DNA of 64,000 nucleotides from CAYMAZ01 sp964388575. Lineage in GTDB: Bacteria; Bacteroidota; Bacteroidia; Bacteroidales; DTU049. Below the pieces are notes generated by a model. The model was not told the origin of the DNA. It was given only the letters and a program-made list of their open reading frames with translations, and made no database searches. The number at the start of each line of letters is the position of its first letter. The first letter of the stretch is position 1. The position numbers and the translations under genes are program-made. Of this stretch, positions 26,409-35,211 are shown one piece after another. Where the stretch lies: positions 1-64,000 of the forward strand of contig CAYMAZ010000001.1 of assembly GCA_964388575.1 (NCBI GenBank), written 5' to 3'.

Positions 26409-28844
26409 TTAAAATTTATATGAGTAGGAAAAAGAGGGAATTAATGGAAATAAACTGATTTGCTTCAGGCGTGTTGTGGGTGTATTGTTTGCATAGTTAT
26501 ACTCATTGCTGAAATAAATCATAAATGGATTTTTTCTGTTGTACAGATTATAGATGTTAAAACTCCATGTTCTATTTCCACGTTTGAGTTTTTTATGAAG
26601 ATTGACACCAATATCCAGCCGGTGATATGCTGGTGTACGAAACCCATTTCTGCCTTCATAGTATTGAACATCCGGATAATATGTGTGGTATGGATCGTTC
26701 CCGTTTGGTGTTATGAGTCCCGGATATTTTTCAATCGGAAGCGAAACGGCATTTCCTGTCCCGTATACCCAAACAATACCGAAATCTAAGCGTTCACTTA
26801 GAGTGTGGGTTATTGCAATCCCGATATCATTTCTTCTGTCATACCTGTATGGGAATTGTTCACCGAAATTCAGATTATCAAACTGCCTGTTGGCCCACGA
26901 CAGTGTGTATCCGATCCAGCCGGTCGTTTTTCCTTCTGTTTTTCTGATTAGAAATTCAGCACCATAGGCATTCCCCTTTCCCACTTCAATTTTCTCCTCC
27001 CATCCCTGAGCTGCACTGAAAAAATCAGCTCCTTCTTTGTATTCAATAAGATTACTCATGTTTTTATAATACCCCTCGATACTGATTTCAATATTGTTAT
27101 TCAAATCATGAAAAATGCCTGCAGCATATTGCCATGACTGCTGTGGTTCAATGTTTTTTGTTACAGGTAGCCATAAATCCGTTGGTAACCCAATCCCGCT
27201 GTTCGTCAGTAAAAGGATATATTGCGTCATTTTTGATGCTGCCAGTTTCACTGACCAGTTCTCTCCCAATATATATCTCGCATTTAAACGTGGCTGGAGT
27301 GAGTAATAATATGTTCCATGAACAGGAAATAAGCTCGCATGTATACCTGCGTTGATTTTTAATCTAGAATTGATTGTAAACTCATCTTCTCCATAGATTG
27401 AAATTTCATGGGCATAAACTTTGTTGTTTCCGTATGTTGTTTCAAAACTGAGATTATTTTCTGTGGCATCATTGTATTTGAAAATTGTACTACCTGGAGT
27501 AAATGTATGGTAAATATCAGAAACACCTAACAAAACTCTGTGTCGGGGTGAGGGATGATATTCAAAGTCAGCTTTGATAGCCCAGTCATGAATTCCTGAA
27601 AAATATTTAAAATTGAATTCTGAAGTTTCAGTATTTCCGTTTTCAGTTTCTTTTGAAATGAATTTTTCTCCCACATCAAATCTGAATCGGCTGAATGTGG
27701 CTGTAACATTAGAAAACCATTTCTTATTGTAAATGTGATTCCATCGAAATGCAGTTGTGAAATTTCCCCAGTCTAGCCCAGCGTCACTTGCAAATTCATA
27801 TTGTGTATTATCTGAGAAGTAAGAATCTTTATACCTTACATAAGCTTTATCCTGACCTGTGTAAAAACTTAAAAATATTCTGTCTTTATCAGATAGCATG
27901 TAGTTGAGTTTTGTATTAACATCATAAAAATAATATCCTCCTGATGCATTGTCTTCCATTGCTTTGATAAATGGCTGAATCAGCAGATCAATGTAAGTTC
28001 TTCGGGCCGAAATAATAAAGCTGGATTTATTCTTGACAATCGGACCTTCAACCATCAGTTTGGATGAGATTAATCCAACAGATAGTTCTCCATGATACTC
28101 TTTGTTGTTTCCTTCCTTCATCCGGATATCAAGAACGGATGACAGTCTGCCGCCGTATCGAGCAGGAAATCCACCTTTTACGAGTAAAACATGTTGGATT
28201 GCATCAGGATTGAAGACAGAAAAAAATCCAAATAAATGATCTGCGTTATATACCGGAACGCCATCGAGCAGAATCAGATTTTGGTCTGGACCTCCACCAC
28301 GGATATACAGGCCGGTTGTTCCTTCATTGCCTGACTGTACTCCCGGAAATAGTTGAATTGCTTTCAAAACATCCTTTTCTCCAAGAAAAACGGGGAGTGA
28401 TTTGATTGTGTGTACAGGTATTTCAACAACACTCATCTGGGATTGTTCAACTTGGGATTCTTTTTTCGCTGTTACTGTCACTTCTTTTAATGTTAATGAC
28501 GGCTCAAGAGTAAATATGATTAGTGTGTCTTTAAGAAGATCAAAACTGAGTTCTGCAGGATTATAACCAACGAATGAACACTTGAGTTTCACAGTTCCCT
28601 TTGGCAATGTCAGGGAGTAATACCCGTAAACATTTGCCACAACACCGTTTTTACTAACATCATCGTACACTGTGGAAGCAATGAGTCTTTCTCCTGAGCT
28701 CGCATCTTCAACGTACCCGCTGATTGTGTATCTTTGTGCTATTGTTTTGTTCGCTATTAAAAATATTGTTAAAACGAACATAAAAAAAAACAACTTCCCG
28801 ATATTTGCCAGGAAGTTGTTTCTGAAATATTTTTCGATTATCAT
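26409..28844 (-). CDS. TonB-dependent outer-membrane receptor with carboxypeptidase-regulatory-like domain
   Basis: 811 aa. The signal peptide is about 1-37 (basic start, hydrophobic core, NKTIAQ). A CarboxypepD_reg-like beta domain (about 40-120), a plug domain with GLYIRGGGPDQNLILLDG (about 180-200), and a 22-strand-type beta barrel to the C-terminal Phe (FSYSYKF) follow. It imports a ligand across the outer membrane using TonB energy, with the DUF4249 lipoprotein as partner. The start at 28844 is 3 bp after the ompH stop. An alternative Met at 28781 would leave a signal peptide without basic residues. An intrinsic-terminator-like hairpin lies inside the first 22 codons. Confidence 0.92.
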   Translation of the reverse strand: MIIEKYFRNNFLANIGKLFFFMFVLTIFLIANKTIAQRYTISGYVEDASSGERLIASTVYDDVSKNGVVANVYGYYSLTLPKGTVKLKCSFVGYNPAELSFDLLKDTLIIFTLEPSLTLKEVTVTAKKESQVEQSQMSVVEIPVHTIKSLPVFLGEKDVLKAIQLFPGVQSGNEGTTGLYIRGGGPDQNLILLDGVPVYNADHLFGFFSVFNPDAIQHVLLVKGGFPARYGGRLSSVLDIRMKEGNNKEYHGELSVGLISSKLMVEGPIVKNKSSFIISARRTYIDLLIQPFIKAMEDNASGGYYFYDVNTKLNYMLSDKDRIFLSFYTGQDKAYVRYKDSYFSDNTQYEFASDAGLDWGNFTTAFRWNHIYNKKWFSNVTATFSRFRFDVGEKFISKETENGNTETSEFNFKYFSGIHDWAIKADFEYHPSPRHRVLLGVSDIYHTFTPGSTIFKYNDATENNLSFETTYGNNKVYAHEISIYGEDEFTINSRLKINAGIHASLFPVHGTYYYSLQPRLNARYILGENWSVKLAASKMTQYILLLTNSGIGLPTDLWLPVTKNIEPQQSWQYAAGIFHDLNNNIEISIEGYYKNMSNLIEYKEGADFFSAAQGWEEKIEVGKGNAYGAEFLIRKTEGKTTGWIGYTLSWANRQFDNLNFGEQFPYRYDRRNDIGIAITHTLSERLDFGIVWVYGTGNAVSLPIEKYPGLITPNGNDPYHTYYPDVQYYEGRNGFRTPAYHRLDIGVNLHKKLKRGNRTWSFNIYNLYNRKNPFMIYFSNEYNYANNTPTTRLKQISLFPLIPSFSYSYKF
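28782..28821 (-). terminator. Terminator-like hairpin inside the 5' end of the TonB-receptor ORF
   Basis: On the minus strand AAACAACTTCC (28821-28811) pairs perfectly with GGAAGTTGTTT (28798-28788) around a 12-nt loop. A run of nine T, two of them within the stem, starts at 28790. It begins about 8 codons after the receptor's start and so could end the ompH transcript, or act as a translation-sensitive attenuator of the receptor. Confidence 0.75.
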
Positions 28845-28847
28845 ATT

Positions 28848-29366
28848 TTATTCGATGCCTAATTTCTTTTTAACCGGAATTATGATGTCGTCAGCATCTT
28901 CAAAATATAAAACCGCACCGTTGGAAGTATCAAGAATGTATGTATACCCTTTTTCTTTGGCAACTTCCTGAATTGCATCCTGAGCTTTTTGAAGTAGGGG
29001 CGAAATCAGTTCAGCTTCCTTTTTCTGCAGATCTTCTTGGGCCTGTTCCTGAAACTCAACAATCCGGTTCTGTAAATCTGTGAGTTCTTTTTGTTTGGAA
29101 TTCTTGACAATTTGAGTCATCTTGGTTTCGTTTTCAAGATAATCCTGATATTTTGTTTCAAATTCCTTTGTCATCATTGACAACTGAAGTTCCAGATCAT
29201 TTGCGTAAGCGACCAGAACTTTCTGGGATGAATCACGTCCCGGCATCAGTTGTAATAATTCAGAAGAGTTGATGTGTCCGACTTTAATTTTTGATTGTGC
29301 CTGTACACCTGAAATACTCAGAAAAAAAATCCCAAGAATAGCAATACTTTTAATTGTTTGTTTCAT
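28848..29366 (-). CDS. ompH: OmpH/Skp-family periplasmic chaperone (second copy)
   Basis: 172 aa. The signal peptide ends GVQAQ at about residue 24. A short beta segment (KVGHINSSELLQLMPG) is followed by two long Gln/Lys/Glu-rich alpha-helical arms (about 55-125) and a C-terminal beta closure. This is the Skp fold, a trimeric 'jellyfish' holding unfolded outer-membrane proteins for the Bam complex. It is paralogous to the upstream 172-aa gene, with a 41-bp gap. Its stop is 3 bp before the TonB-receptor start. Confidence 0.92.
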   Translation of the reverse strand: MKQTIKSIAILGIFFLSISGVQAQSKIKVGHINSSELLQLMPGRDSSQKVLVAYANDLELQLSMMTKEFETKYQDYLENETKMTQIVKNSKQKELTDLQNRIVEFQEQAQEDLQKKEAELISPLLQKAQDAIQEVAKEKGYTYILDTSNGAVLYFEDADDIIIPVKKKLGIE

Positions 29367-29407
29367 TTTTCTATAATTAGTTGGCGAAATTAAATAAAAA
29401 AATCAGA

Positions 29408-29926
29408 TTAATTACCCATTTTTTTCAATATGTCATCGCTTTTATCCATTTTAGGACTCACGTACATAATACTGCTGGAATTTGCGCGGTCAAGAACCAA
29501 TGCATAGTTTCCATCTTCAGAATACTCTTCAATTGCATTGTAAAGTCTGTCCTGTATCGGTTTGATAAGTTCCTGCCTTTTCTTGGAAAGGTCTCCCTCA
29601 GTACCGAATCTCTTTTTCTGGAGATCCTTGACTTCTTTTTCCTTCTGGATGATTTCTTCCTGTCTTTTGATTTTCATATCTTCAGGAAGCAAAACAGCTT
29701 CAGACTGATATGTCTTGTAGAGCTTTTCGATGTCTGCAAATTTTTTCTCAATTTCCTGCTGCCATTCCACAGCAAGTGTCTCAAGTGTGTTCTGTGCTGA
29801 TTGGTATTCTGGTATTTTGTTCAGAATATAGTCAGTGTCAATTATGGCAATTCTGACCTGAGCCTGTGTGCTTGCCAGAGTTGCAAATAATAATCCGATT
29901 ATTAAAAAACTTTTTTTCATGGCCAT
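29408..29926 (-). CDS. ompH: OmpH/Skp-family periplasmic chaperone (first copy)
   Basis: 172 aa. The signal peptide ends STQAQ (about residue 22). The body has RIAIIDTDYILNKIPEYQSA and long coiled-coil arms (about 50-125), followed by the C-terminal beta strand region (NYALVLDRANSSSIMYV). It acts as a periplasmic holdase for outer-membrane proteins en route to BamA, whose gene lies 40 bp upstream in the same operon. Tandem ompH genes behind bamA are the usual Bacteroidota arrangement. Confidence 0.93.
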   Translation of the reverse strand: MAMKKSFLIIGLLFATLASTQAQVRIAIIDTDYILNKIPEYQSAQNTLETLAVEWQQEIEKKFADIEKLYKTYQSEAVLLPEDMKIKRQEEIIQKEKEVKDLQKKRFGTEGDLSKKRQELIKPIQDRLYNAIEEYSEDGNYALVLDRANSSSIMYVSPKMDKSDDILKKMGN

Positions 29927-29966
29927 TACCTCCTGTTATTTGTTGTGTTTAATTATTGTTTAAGTT

Positions 29967-32504
29967 TTAATCTATTGAATGATTGATGGAAAAATGGAAT
30001 TGTCCCTTATTGGCACCGGGATTACCCGGAATTTCATCAAACCCATACCCCCAGTCCAATCCAAGTATCCCAAAGAAGGGCATATATAATCTTACTCCGA
30101 CACCAGCTGATCTTTTGATGTCGAAAGGATTAAATTCACTGAAATCCAACCATGAATTACCTGCTTCAATAAATGCAAGCATGTATATTGTTGCCATTGG
30201 ATTCAGTGAAAGTGGATAGCGCATTTCCATGGTGTATTTACTGAAGATTGTTCCACCAATATAATATCCCTGTGAATTTCTCGGTGTTAGTGAATTGTTG
30301 GTGTATCCACGCATACCGATAAGTTCTCTTCCATCCAGTGAAAAACCTGAAAGTCCGTCACCTCCTAAATAAAATCTTTCAAAGGGCGATAACCCAAGCT
30401 CCTGATTGTATAATCCCAAAAAGCCAAATCGGGTTCTGGTATTCATCACCAAATTTCCTGCCAATCTTGTGAAAAATGAAGTATTAAATTTCCATTTATG
30501 ATATTCAAGCCACAGGAATTTGTCCTGATCCGTTGCATCCGACCAGTCTTTTTCATTACCGAATGCTTTGCTGACAACACTGTAAGGAGGTGAAAACTGT
30601 GCTGACAATGATATCTCAGATCCTGTTCTCGGATATATCGGTGCATCAATCGAATTTCTGCTCAGGCTTGCTGAAACACTTATGTTATTTGAATATCCTG
30701 AACTGAATGAGAAGGCAGTGTAGTAATCTTTAACATCATAATATTGATATGATGCTCCCAGATATAGAATAAAATAATCATCAGGCCATTTTAATCTTCT
30801 GCCAAGTCCCAGACTGACACCTGATATTCTGATATGTTGTCTGGGGCGCGCTACACCCGAAGCATCAGGTTTGCCGTCATCTTTAACAGAAACACCGTTT
30901 GTTTGCACTGAATAGTAAACCCCAAAACTGAATGCATTTGGCTTTTTCCCTCCAAGCCATGGTTCTGTAAATGAAAGATTGTATGCCTGATAATATAATC
31001 CGTTGCTTTGGGCTCTGAGTGAAAGAGTCTGACCATTTCCGGAAGGGATGGGTTTCCATGCAGAAGGTTTTAAAACATCCTGTATTGAAAAATTGTTGAA
31101 GGAAACTCCAAGTGTTCCAACAATTCTGCCTAAACCCCATCCTCCAGACAGTTCAAGCTGATCTGTGGATGTCTCTTCAACAATGTATTCGATGTCAACT
31201 GTGCCATCACTCGGATTTGGCTGAATGTCAAATGTGAGGGTTTCCTGATTGAAATATTTAAGCTGAGCAAGCTCACGCAAAGTACGCATGTGGTCAGCTC
31301 GACTGAATAATTGGCCGGGTTTTGTTCTGATTTCACGCATGATGACCTTGTCGTTGGTTCGCGTATTTCCTGAAACAGTAATCCTGTTGATGTATGCTTG
31401 TTGTCCTTCATAAATAATGATGTTCAGGTCTATGGAATCTGATCCGATTACAGTTTCAACAGGTCGTGCTGAAAAAAACAGGTATCCATCATCCATGTAC
31501 AGAGAATGAATGTCTTTGCCATCAGGACTTCCAAACATGTATGTATCAATAATTGTTTGATTGTATACATCTCCCTTTTCAACCTTGAAGATCTGATTTA
31601 ATTCATCATCAGAATATTTTGTGTTTCCAGTCCATGATACGTTTCTGATGTAGAACCTTTCTCCCTCTTCAATTTTAAGCTTGATTCCAATGTGTTTGTT
31701 ATCTGTGCGATACAAAGAGTCACTTAGTATTCTCGCATCTCTGAATCCTTCTTCATTATATTCTGCAATTACCTTACCCTTGTCATCCCTGAAATCCTGT
31801 TCAATATATTTTGATGATTTCCAGACTCTCCATAATTTTTTCTCTTTGGTATTTTTGAGCTTTCGTTTGATTTTTGAATCTGTAAAAAACTGATTTCCCT
31901 CAATCTGAATTTCTTTGATTTTCTGTTTTTGGTTTTTGTCAATATTGAAATCCAGGATTACATGGTTGAATTTTGAAGTGTCATTTTCTAATTCATGTTG
32001 AATTTCAACATTCAGAAAGCCTTTATCAACAAAATGATTACGAATAATATTGGTGGATCCGATGATCAGATTGTCAGACAAAACATCATTTTGACTTATT
32101 TTAAGTTTTTCCCTGATGGAGGTTGCTTCTGATTTACTCACACCATTAATGGCATACTTGCTAATACGGGGTTTTTCTTCAAGATGGATGTTTAGAAAAA
32201 TAAAATTCCCCTGAACAGAGGTTGCAAAAATATCAACTTTTCCATACAATCCCTGCTTCCAGAGATTACTGACTGCTTTGGATATTTCTTCTCCGGGCAC
32301 TGTAATTTTTGCTCCAACCATCAGATTGGAAACCATAATAACAACCGAAGGATCAATGAATTCATTGCCAGTAACAGTAATTCCTCCGATTTCATATTCT
32401 TTCGGGTTTTTGTAATCAATTCGAACCTGAGCGCTTAACTGATCAGATATGAAGATATTGAAAATAATCAATAGAAAGAGAAAATATTTTAATTGAGATG
32501 TCAT
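29967..32504 (-). CDS. bamA: Outer-membrane protein assembly factor BamA
   Basis: 845 aa. The signal peptide (about 1-25, ending LSAQ) is followed by five POTRA domains (about 35-440; EIGGITVTGNEF opens the first) and a 16-strand Omp85 barrel (450-845). The barrel includes the LGLDWGYGFDE segment and the VRLYMPFFG strand near the C-terminus. It inserts beta-barrel proteins into the outer membrane and is essential. It is 7 bp downstream of uppS and followed by two ompH genes: envelope-lipid carrier synthesis, the insertase and its chaperones in one operon. Confidence 0.95.
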   Translation of the reverse strand: MTSQLKYFLFLLIIFNIFISDQLSAQVRIDYKNPKEYEIGGITVTGNEFIDPSVVIMVSNLMVGAKITVPGEEISKAVSNLWKQGLYGKVDIFATSVQGNFIFLNIHLEEKPRISKYAINGVSKSEATSIREKLKISQNDVLSDNLIIGSTNIIRNHFVDKGFLNVEIQHELENDTSKFNHVILDFNIDKNQKQKIKEIQIEGNQFFTDSKIKRKLKNTKEKKLWRVWKSSKYIEQDFRDDKGKVIAEYNEEGFRDARILSDSLYRTDNKHIGIKLKIEEGERFYIRNVSWTGNTKYSDDELNQIFKVEKGDVYNQTIIDTYMFGSPDGKDIHSLYMDDGYLFFSARPVETVIGSDSIDLNIIIYEGQQAYINRITVSGNTRTNDKVIMREIRTKPGQLFSRADHMRTLRELAQLKYFNQETLTFDIQPNPSDGTVDIEYIVEETSTDQLELSGGWGLGRIVGTLGVSFNNFSIQDVLKPSAWKPIPSGNGQTLSLRAQSNGLYYQAYNLSFTEPWLGGKKPNAFSFGVYYSVQTNGVSVKDDGKPDASGVARPRQHIRISGVSLGLGRRLKWPDDYFILYLGASYQYYDVKDYYTAFSFSSGYSNNISVSASLSRNSIDAPIYPRTGSEISLSAQFSPPYSVVSKAFGNEKDWSDATDQDKFLWLEYHKWKFNTSFFTRLAGNLVMNTRTRFGFLGLYNQELGLSPFERFYLGGDGLSGFSLDGRELIGMRGYTNNSLTPRNSQGYYIGGTIFSKYTMEMRYPLSLNPMATIYMLAFIEAGNSWLDFSEFNPFDIKRSAGVGVRLYMPFFGILGLDWGYGFDEIPGNPGANKGQFHFSINHSID

Positions 32505-32511
32505 TATGTGG

Positions 32512-33252
32512 TTATTTCAGTTGTTCACTAATTTTTCCAAATCTGCGTTCACGGTTCTGAAAGTATAAAAGTGCATTTTGTAATTCCTCTTCATCAAATT
32601 CAGGCCAGTGTTTGGTTGTGAAATATAATTCAGAATACGCACTTTGCCACAGAAAGAAATTGCTGATTCGTGTTTCACCACCGGTGCGGATAAGGAGTTC
32701 CGGTTCTGGCATCCCGGAAGTCGAAAGCAGTTTGCTGAAGGAATTTTCATTTAACTGGTCTTCGTTGAGTAATCCGTCTTTATAAAGGATGGCCAGGTTT
32801 TTGGCAGCCTGCACAATATCCCATTTACCACTGTAACTGAGAGCAATGCATAAAGTCATCCCTGTGTTGTGTGATGTTTTTAAAATGCTTTTGTTAATGG
32901 AATGCTGACATTTCTTTGGAAGTCTGTCAATGTTTCCGATTGTTTCCAGACGAATGTTATTTTTATGTAAGTCGGGGAGTTCACGCTCAATGGCCATGAC
33001 CAATAATTCCATCAGTGCGTCAACCTCATTTTGGGGTCGGTTCCAGTTTTCAGTTGAAAATGCAAAAAGACTGAGATATTGAATGCCTTTTTTTACACAA
33101 AGTTCAACAATAGTTCTCACAGTTTCTACACCTTTTTGATGACCAAATATTCGTTCTTTTCCCTGTGATTTCGCCCATCGTCCATTTCCATCCATAATAA
33201 TTGCAATATGGCTGGGAAGTGATTTCTGGGATTGATCGGTTTTTACTGTCAT
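32512..33252 (-). CDS. uppS: Isoprenyl transferase (undecaprenyl diphosphate synthase)
   Basis: 246 aa cis-prenyltransferase. Catalytic Asp21 lies in IIMDGNGRWAKSQG. Other conserved segments are FAFSTENWNRP, RTGGETRISNFFLWQSAYSELYF and WPEF near the C-terminus. It condenses isopentenyl diphosphate with farnesyl diphosphate to undecaprenyl diphosphate, the carrier lipid for peptidoglycan and O-antigen. It sits between the DUF6089 gene (12-bp gap) and bamA (7-bp gap), the standard Bacteroidota order. Confidence 0.95.
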   Translation of the reverse strand: MTVKTDQSQKSLPSHIAIIMDGNGRWAKSQGKERIFGHQKGVETVRTIVELCVKKGIQYLSLFAFSTENWNRPQNEVDALMELLVMAIERELPDLHKNNIRLETIGNIDRLPKKCQHSINKSILKTSHNTGMTLCIALSYSGKWDIVQAAKNLAILYKDGLLNEDQLNENSFSKLLSTSGMPEPELLIRTGGETRISNFFLWQSAYSELYFTTKHWPEFDEEELQNALLYFQNRERRFGKISEQLK

Positions 33253-33264
33253 GTAGTAAATTCT

Positions 33265-34155
33265 CTATTCGTAATTGTATTCCTTGTATTTTCTGGATTT
33301 TTTTGGCATGCCAGCACATTCCGCTTTTCTTGTTTTAATTTTGAATGTCACTGTCACTCCGGCAAATGAATACCAGTCTTTTGTTGAACTGTCACCTCTT
33401 TGTTTACCGATATTACTGACCGGTTCTTCATTGGGCCCATAAACTGTCCGGTCTGATAAAATTGCAGTAATGTCAGAGCTTTCGGCAGCCAAAACAAGAG
33501 GATCTGCATAAACAGTACTAACATCATCCAGATAATCGGTAAATGTCTTACGTAGCCCCCATTCACATGCAATTGATATATTTTTGCTGAGACTGAATTT
33601 TGCACCTATTCCGAAGGGAATAGCAAAACTGCCCAATGCGTATGGCTTTTTATCATAATATGTTGTTGTTCCTTGACCTTCAGTACCAAGTGGCTGAAGA
33701 TCATACCATTTCCCCTCATGAAAAGCCTGAGGATTGAACCTGAAAAATGCAAGACCTGCAAAAATAAAGGGAGAAGCTCTCATTTTTTTTCTACCTGACA
33801 TTGTTTGATGTCCGGTCATATAGGGAAAAAAATTCAGTTCCATTCCAAGTCCAATTTCTGTTATATCTGTCCTGAAACTCAAATTCCTTTTCTGATTAAA
33901 TTGTATTATTGCATCGCTACTCTCGACATTTCCCTGAAACGCATTGACACGCATTGCCCAGTGAGGATTAATATTGTATCTGTATATTCCGCCAAATGCA
34001 ATCTGTGTCATTGCAAACTGTTTTTTCGGATTGATGTCTCCAAGATAGTAGGATCCTCCACCAAATAAACCCAGTTCGTGCCTTTGACCTGATAATGTTC
34101 CGGTCAATAGTATGAATAAAATGGGTGTAAGTATGAACAGAAATGATTGCTTCAT
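33265..34155 (-). CDS. DUF6089 outer-membrane beta-barrel protein
   Basis: 296 aa from ATG 34155. This start gives a clean signal peptide (MKQSFLFILTPILFILLTG, cleavage near SGQ); the longer frame from 34200 adds 15 residues unlike a leader. The mature part opens HELGLFGGGSYYLGDINP, the DUF6089 signature, and has alternating strands of an 8-10-strand barrel. The basic C-terminal tail is KIKTRKAECAGMPKKSRKYK. Its function is unknown, but it heads the uppS-bamA-ompH operon across Bacteroidota, implying a link to envelope assembly. Confidence 0.85.
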   Translation of the reverse strand: MKQSFLFILTPILFILLTGTLSGQRHELGLFGGGSYYLGDINPKKQFAMTQIAFGGIYRYNINPHWAMRVNAFQGNVESSDAIIQFNQKRNLSFRTDITEIGLGMELNFFPYMTGHQTMSGRKKMRASPFIFAGLAFFRFNPQAFHEGKWYDLQPLGTEGQGTTTYYDKKPYALGSFAIPFGIGAKFSLSKNISIACEWGLRKTFTDYLDDVSTVYADPLVLAAESSDITAILSDRTVYGPNEEPVSNIGKQRGDSSTKDWYSFAGVTVTFKIKTRKAECAGMPKKSRKYKEYNYE

Positions 34156-34229
34156 TATAACAAGATTCCTCTTTTGTGCTTGCTTAACGCAATAAGTCAT
34201 AAATTTAGTATAAATTGAATTATTTTGTG

Positions 34230-34261
34230 CAAAATTAAAGTTTTTTTGATAGAAATTACAA
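34230..34261 (-). promoter_or_regulatory. Promoter of the DUF6089-uppS-bamA-ompH operon
   Basis: On the minus strand TTG (34261-34259), 21-nt spacer, TAATTTTG (34237-34230): both elements match the Bacteroidota consensus. It predicts a 5' leader of about 70 nt before the ATG at 34155. Confidence 0.6.
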
Positions 34262-34589
34262 GAATAATTAAAACATGATATGTGTTTTAGACGACACAGG
34301 AACCTTCTAAGTTACATTATGATTGTTCTTTAAATTGAATGTGTTTAATGTAGAGAGGCTGAAAAAAAGTAAAACTGCGATTTTTATGCAGATGAAACGT
34401 ATTAAAAATTTCAATAGACTTTTGCGAATAAAAAAACACATCAAACTGAGATGCCGACAATAAAACGTATGATTTATTGTTATATATTTTTTAAGAATCG
34501 AATCAGATAAATACTATTTGTCTGCATCAACACTTTAAATTAATTCAAAAAAAATCATAAAAAAATCATATTTGTTCTTCAAAATCTAT

Positions 34590-34597
34590 TAAATTTG
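34590..34597 (+). promoter_or_regulatory. -7 element of the pilin-like gene
   Basis: TAAATTTG, 37 nt upstream of the ATG at 34635. A TTTG at 34571-34574 is 15 nt away, slightly short for the usual spacing. Confidence 0.45.
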
Positions 34598-34634
34598 CAC
34601 TTTCCAAAATCAATTAATTTGTAAGCGAAAAGAT

Positions 34635-35210
34635 ATGAAAAAACTAATTATTCAAATTGCTCTGGGTGTTATCAGTATTGTGCTGATTTATTTTATTTAT
34701 CAGGGGATTCAGGGACCAATCAGATTCAAACAGGAAGTGAGTCACCGGACAGATGTTGTGGTTGAGAAACTTAAAAATATTCGAGATGCCCAGATTGCAT
34801 TCAGAAATGTGAATGGACATTACACAGCCAGTTTTGATACACTGGTAGATTTTATAACAACCGGAAAAATTCCGATCATTAAATTAACAGCAGATCCGGA
34901 GGATACTACCTATACTGTCATGTTTGTTGATACAGTTGGGTATACAATGGTTATTGATTCAATTTTCAAGGCAAGGGAAAATTTCAAACCTGCAGAATTG
35001 CGACTTATACCATATTCTGATGGGCAGGAGTTTGAATTACAGGCAGGTACAACTGTAAAAGGGAATGTAACCGTTAATGTGATTGAAGTTTTTGCAGCCA
35101 ACAAATATTTCCTGAAGGGGCTTGATTTAAAAAGACATAATATGGATCCCGATGATGGTCTGAAGTTTGGAAACATGTTTGAACCAACAACTGACGGTAA
35201 TTGGGAATAA
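34635..35210 (+). CDS. Single-TM protein of unknown function, pilin-like N-terminus
   Basis: 191 aa. One N-terminal TM helix (about 5-24) runs into an amphipathic helix with KLKNIRDAQIAFRNVNGHY and then FDTLVDFI. This resembles the N-terminal helix and following loop of type IV pilin/pseudopilin proteins, although no prepilin peptidase site was seen. The rest is beta-rich and probably periplasmic. It directly precedes a DUF3822 gene (1-bp gap), with rsmD next. Function not recognised. Confidence 0.7.
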   Translation: MKKLIIQIALGVISIVLIYFIYQGIQGPIRFKQEVSHRTDVVVEKLKNIRDAQIAFRNVNGHYTASFDTLVDFITTGKIPIIKLTADPEDTTYTVMFVDTVGYTMVIDSIFKARENFKPAELRLIPYSDGQEFELQAGTTVKGNVTVNVIEVFAANKYFLKGLDLKRHNMDPDDGLKFGNMFEPTTDGNWE

Positions 35211-35211
35211 C

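Larger units (their letters stand above)
34201..34634. other. Divergent intergenic region with two promoters
   Basis: 434 bp between the DUF6089-bamA operon and the plus-strand pilin-like gene. It holds the two promoters listed separately and an A-rich direct repeat (AAAAATCAT twice near 34550-34570). The middle (about 34270-34540) shows no gene, hairpin or known RNA motif. Confidence 0.45.

Noticed and set aside
28779..28781. Start codon of the TonB receptor at Met22
   Set aside because: It would avoid the hairpin but leaves a signal peptide with no basic n-region; kept only as an alternative.
34270..34540. Possible small RNA in the 434-bp divergent spacer
   Set aside because: No promoter-terminator pair or stable structure could be found by eye; only expression data could tell.
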